Below, one piece after another: positions 12,682 to 15,165 of a stretch of DNA of 15,165 bases; the stretch's first letter is position 1; every line of letters starts with the position of its first letter. The notes under the pieces are model-generated. The model was not told the origin of the DNA and made no database searches. It worked only from the letters and a program-made list of their open reading frames with translations. Source of the stretch: Thermoplasmatales archaeon (GTDB lineage Archaea > Thermoplasmatota > Thermoplasmata > Methanomassiliicoccales > Methanomethylophilaceae). The stretch spans positions 1 through 15,165 of the forward strand of contig JAAYKC010000033.1 of assembly GCA_012522645.1 (NCBI GenBank), written 5' to 3'. Made by a program: the position numbers and the translations under genes.

Positions 12682-14535
12682 ATGGCAGAGAGGATCATAG
12701 GAATCGATTTGGGTACGAGCAACTCGGCGGCCGCAATAATGGAAGGGGGCAGGCCGACCATGATACCCAGTGCAGAAGGCACAACCGTAGGCGGAAAAGC
12801 GTTCCCGTCTTACGTAGCATTCACAAAGGACGGGCAGCTCCTGGTCGGAGAGCCCGCCAGGAGACAGGCCGTCTCCAACCCAGACGGCACGATAAAGAAC
12901 GTGAAGAGGAAGATGGGCACATCCGAGAAGGTCAAGGCCCTGGATAAGGAGTACACGCCGCAGCAGGTGTCCGCCTACATACTCCAGAAGATAAAGAGGG
13001 ATGCGGAATCCTATCTCGGGGAGAAGATCTCCAAGGCCGTGATAACGGTTCCCGCATATTTCGATGACAATCAGAGGCAGGCGACGAAGGATGCCGGCGC
13101 TATAGCAGGCATGGAGGTCGTCCGTATAATAAACGAGCCCACGGCAGCCGCTTTGGCATACGGTCTTGATAAGACTGATGTGGACCAGAAGATCCTGGTG
13201 TTCGATCTGGGAGGCGGAACCCTCGATGTGACGATAATGGATCTGAGCGGAGGGGTGTTCGAGGTCCTGTCCACGTCCGGAGACACCAAACTGGGCGGCT
13301 CCGACATGGATGAGGCGCTCACGAAGCACGTCATAGGCCAGTTCAAGAAGGAGACCGGGCTCGACCTGTCCAAGGACAATATGGCGTTCTGGAGGGTCCG
13401 TGAGGCATGTGAGAAGGCCAAGATCGAACTGTCCACCACGATGCAGACTGAGATCAACCTGCCGTATGTTTCCTCGGATGCCGACGGTCCCAAGCACCTC
13501 GTGCAGACGATAACGAGAGCCAAACTGGAAGAGCTGGTGGAACCCACCGTCTCCAGATGCAGGAAGTCCATAGACCAGGCCATCAAGGATGCCGGTCTCA
13601 AGAATGACGAGATAGACAAGGTCATAATGGTCGGCGGCCCCACGAGGATGCCCATAGTACAGAACTTCGTGGAGAATATCGTCGGCCCTAAGATCCAGCG
13701 CGGGATAGATCCGATGGAGTGCGTCTCCATGGGAGCCGCAGTGCAGGGTGCCGTGCTCTCCGGGGATGTCAAGGGAGTGCTCCTCCTGGATGTCACACCG
13801 CTTTCCCTGGGAATAGAGACCATGGGCGGCATAGCGACCAAGCTGATCGAGAGGAATACGACGATCCCAACGAGGAAATCCCAGATATTCTCCACGGCCG
13901 CAGACCGGCAGACATCTGTCGAGATACATGTGGTCCAGGGTGAGAGGGACATGGCCTCCGACAACACATCCCTTGGTAAGTTCATACTTGACGGGATACC
14001 GCCCGCACCGCGCGGCGTTCCCCAGATAGAGGTGACCTTCGACATCGATGCCAACGGCATAATCAATGTCACGGCAAAGGACAAGGGCACGGGCAAGGAG
14101 CAGAAGATAACCATAGCGTCCTCCAACAAGCTCTCCAAGGACGAGATCGAGAAGATGGTCAAGCAGGCCGAGGAGTTCGCAGAGGCTGACAAGAAGAAGC
14201 GTGAAGAGGTCGAAATGGAGAACCAGGCGGATCAGGCGATCTACTCTGTCAGGAAGTCCATGGAAGAGCTCGGCGATAAGGTGTCCAATGAGGACAGGGC
14301 GAAGGTCGAGGCCGCCATATCCGATCTGGAGTCTGCAAGGGAATCCAAGAACGCTGACAAGATAAAGTCAGGGATAGACGCTCTCTTCAAGGCGATGGAG
14401 CCCATCTCGTCGAAGCTGTATGAGGAGGCCGCAAAGGAACAGGCCGCCGGAGCCGGAGGCGAACAGCCGCAAGGGGACTCCGACGGTGACTATGTCGATG
14501 CGGACTACAAGATAGTCGATGATGACGAGGACTGA
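12682..14535 (+). CDS. dnaK: Molecular chaperone DnaK (Hsp70)
   Basis: DnaK binds exposed hydrophobic segments of client proteins under ATP control. The 617-residue sequence carries the nucleotide-domain motifs IGIDLGTSNS (6-15), NEPTAAALAYG (151-161), FDLGGGTLDV (174-183) and VIMVGGPTRMP (314-324). The interdomain linker VLLLDVTPLSLG (366-377) and a substrate-binding domain follow, and it ends in the acidic YVDADYKIVDDDED tail. The roughly 25-residue insertion found after KRLIG in Proteobacterial DnaK is absent, as in Gram-positive and archaeal forms, fitting ancient acquisition from bacteria. The start is ATG 12682, 1 base after grpE. A GTG at 12673 in frame would add three residues, but the family begins close to the IGIDLG block and an AGGTGAG site fits the ATG. 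It is the centre of the operon with grpE and dnaJ. Confidence 0.97.
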   Translation: MAERIIGIDLGTSNSAAAIMEGGRPTMIPSAEGTTVGGKAFPSYVAFTKDGQLLVGEPARRQAVSNPDGTIKNVKRKMGTSEKVKALDKEYTPQQVSAYILQKIKRDAESYLGEKISKAVITVPAYFDDNQRQATKDAGAIAGMEVVRIINEPTAAALAYGLDKTDVDQKILVFDLGGGTLDVTIMDLSGGVFEVLSTSGDTKLGGSDMDEALTKHVIGQFKKETGLDLSKDNMAFWRVREACEKAKIELSTTMQTEINLPYVSSDADGPKHLVQTITRAKLEELVEPTVSRCRKSIDQAIKDAGLKNDEIDKVIMVGGPTRMPIVQNFVENIVGPKIQRGIDPMECVSMGAAVQGAVLSGDVKGVLLLDVTPLSLGIETMGGIATKLIERNTTIPTRKSQIFSTAADRQTSVEIHVVQGERDMASDNTSLGKFILDGIPPAPRGVPQIEVTFDIDANGIINVTAKDKGTGKEQKITIASSNKLSKDEIEKMVKQAEEFAEADKKKREEVEMENQADQAIYSVRKSMEELGDKVSNEDRAKVEAAISDLESARESKNADKIKSGIDALFKAMEPISSKLYEEAAKEQAAGAGGEQPQGDSDGDYVDADYKIVDDDED

Positions 14536-14557
14536 ATAGGACGAAAAGGGACCGACT

Positions 14558-15165
14558 ATGCCTGAGGACTACTACAAGGTACTTGGCGTTGAGAAGGACG
14601 CCACACCGGACGAGATAAAGAAAGCGTACCGCAACCTCGCCCGTAAGTATCACCCGGACGTCTCTGAAGAGACCAAAGAGGTCGCAGAGGAGAAGTTCAA
14701 AGAAGTATCCGAGGCATATGAGGTCCTGTCCGACGCTGAGAAGCGTAAGCTGTACGATCAGTACGGTCATGCCGGCGTCAACAAGCAGTTCGGGTCTGAC
14801 GGGTTCACCTGGGATGACTTCACGCGCTATGACGATATCAGCGACATATTCGGCGACATATTCGGCGATATGTTCGGATTCGGCAGGCGCCGCAAGCAGA
14901 CCGCTTCGAGCTCCCGCACAGGGGAATCTCTGCGCTACGATGTGGAGATAGATCTGGCTGAGGCTCTGGCGGACAAGGAGATAGATGTCTCCTACTCTCA
15001 GACCCGCAACTGCTCCGAATGCAAGGGCACAGGCGGCAAGGACGGTAAATCGGAGACATGCCGCGACTGCGGAGGCCAGGGCAGGGTGCAGATGGTGCGC
15101 AACACCATGCTCGGCCAGATGGCCCAGGTCGTGGAATGCCCTGCCTGTCGCGGCAGAGGGAAGAC
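14558..15165 (+). CDS. dnaJ: Co-chaperone DnaJ (Hsp40), C-terminus beyond window edge
   Basis: DnaJ delivers clients to DnaK and stimulates its ATPase. The frame from ATG 14558 stays open for 202 codons to the right edge. The J-domain is complete (about 4-70) with the catalytic HPD at 32-34. A short Gly/Phe region (about 93-112, ISDIFGDIFGDMFGFG) follows. The cysteine-rich zinc domain begins at C152 and shows three of the usual four CxxCxGxG repeats (C152/C155, C168/C171, C194/C197), so this is a type I DnaJ. The last repeat and the client-binding domain are cut off. It lies 22 bases after dnaK with a weak AGGGAC ribosome site, so it is the third operon gene. A zinc-dependent DnaJ in the same window as a zinc-type importer is probably coincidence. 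Confidence 0.95.
   Translation, partial: MPEDYYKVLGVEKDATPDEIKKAYRNLARKYHPDVSEETKEVAEEKFKEVSEAYEVLSDAEKRKLYDQYGHAGVNKQFGSDGFTWDDFTRYDDISDIFGDIFGDMFGFGRRRKQTASSSRTGESLRYDVEIDLAEALADKEIDVSYSQTRNCSECKGTGGKDGKSETCRDCGGQGRVQMVRNTMLGQMAQVVECPACRGRGK

Noticed and set aside
12649..14192. Two long minus-strand reading frames (426 and 373 codons) opposite dnaK
   Set aside because: Shadows of the dnaK coding bias. The plus-strand DnaK motifs are continuous across both.
1..15165. CRISPR arrays, tRNA or rRNA genes, insertion sequences, attachment sites
   Set aside because: No regularly spaced repeats, no cloverleaf-like sequence, no transposase or integrase frame and no terminal inverted repeats were seen. 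Nearly all DNA is accounted for by intact genes.

Overview
The window looks archaeal, most likely from a mesophilic methanogen of the Thermoplasmata (Methanomassiliicoccales-like). The basis is a thermosome gene with an archaeal TATA box, several genes whose TATA-like element lies about 27 bases before the start codon (leaderless layout), others with strong GGAGG ribosome sites, and a bacterial-type GrpE-DnaK-DnaJ set as Thermoplasmata carry. The lineage is an inference from gene content, not from a marker gene. Coding is dense and no gene-free stretch exceeds 300 bases.

Left part (1-2429, minus strand): a three-gene metal ABC importer of the ZnuABC/MntABC class. The binding protein, ATPase and permease overlap by 1 and 8 bases, and the permease runs off the left edge. 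A near-perfect 20-bp palindrome at 2497-2516 and a second AT-rich inverted repeat precede the binding-protein gene and are good candidates for a metal-responsive operator.

Next (2579-2659, minus) is a 26-residue Lys/Ala-rich mini-protein with an excellent ribosome site and its own TATA-like box. Then 2809-7313 (minus) is a tight five-gene operon. In transcription order it encodes a zinc-ribbon protein with a TPR-like start, a 510-residue zinc-ribbon protein, a four-helix membrane protein, a coiled-coil protein, and an SPFH/YdjI-type protein with two C-terminal zinc ribbons. It closes with a strong GC-rich terminator hairpin. This is the most interesting block. Its make-up recalls the Bacillus YdjGHI membrane-stress module, but most members are unrecognised.

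Middle (7399-10260): a DUF368/PopT-type polyprenyl-phosphate carrier (minus), two divergent membrane proteins of unknown function sharing one central TATA-like element, and a GNAT acetyltransferase whose stop codon overlaps that of its convergent neighbour.

Right part (10455-15165, plus): a protein-folding island with thermosome, grpE, dnaK and dnaJ (cut by the right edge). The thermosome has a clear TATA box and a small hairpin that covers its ribosome site. A G6/C6 hairpin and a second TATA-like box separate it from grpE-dnaK-dnaJ, which are spaced as one operon.
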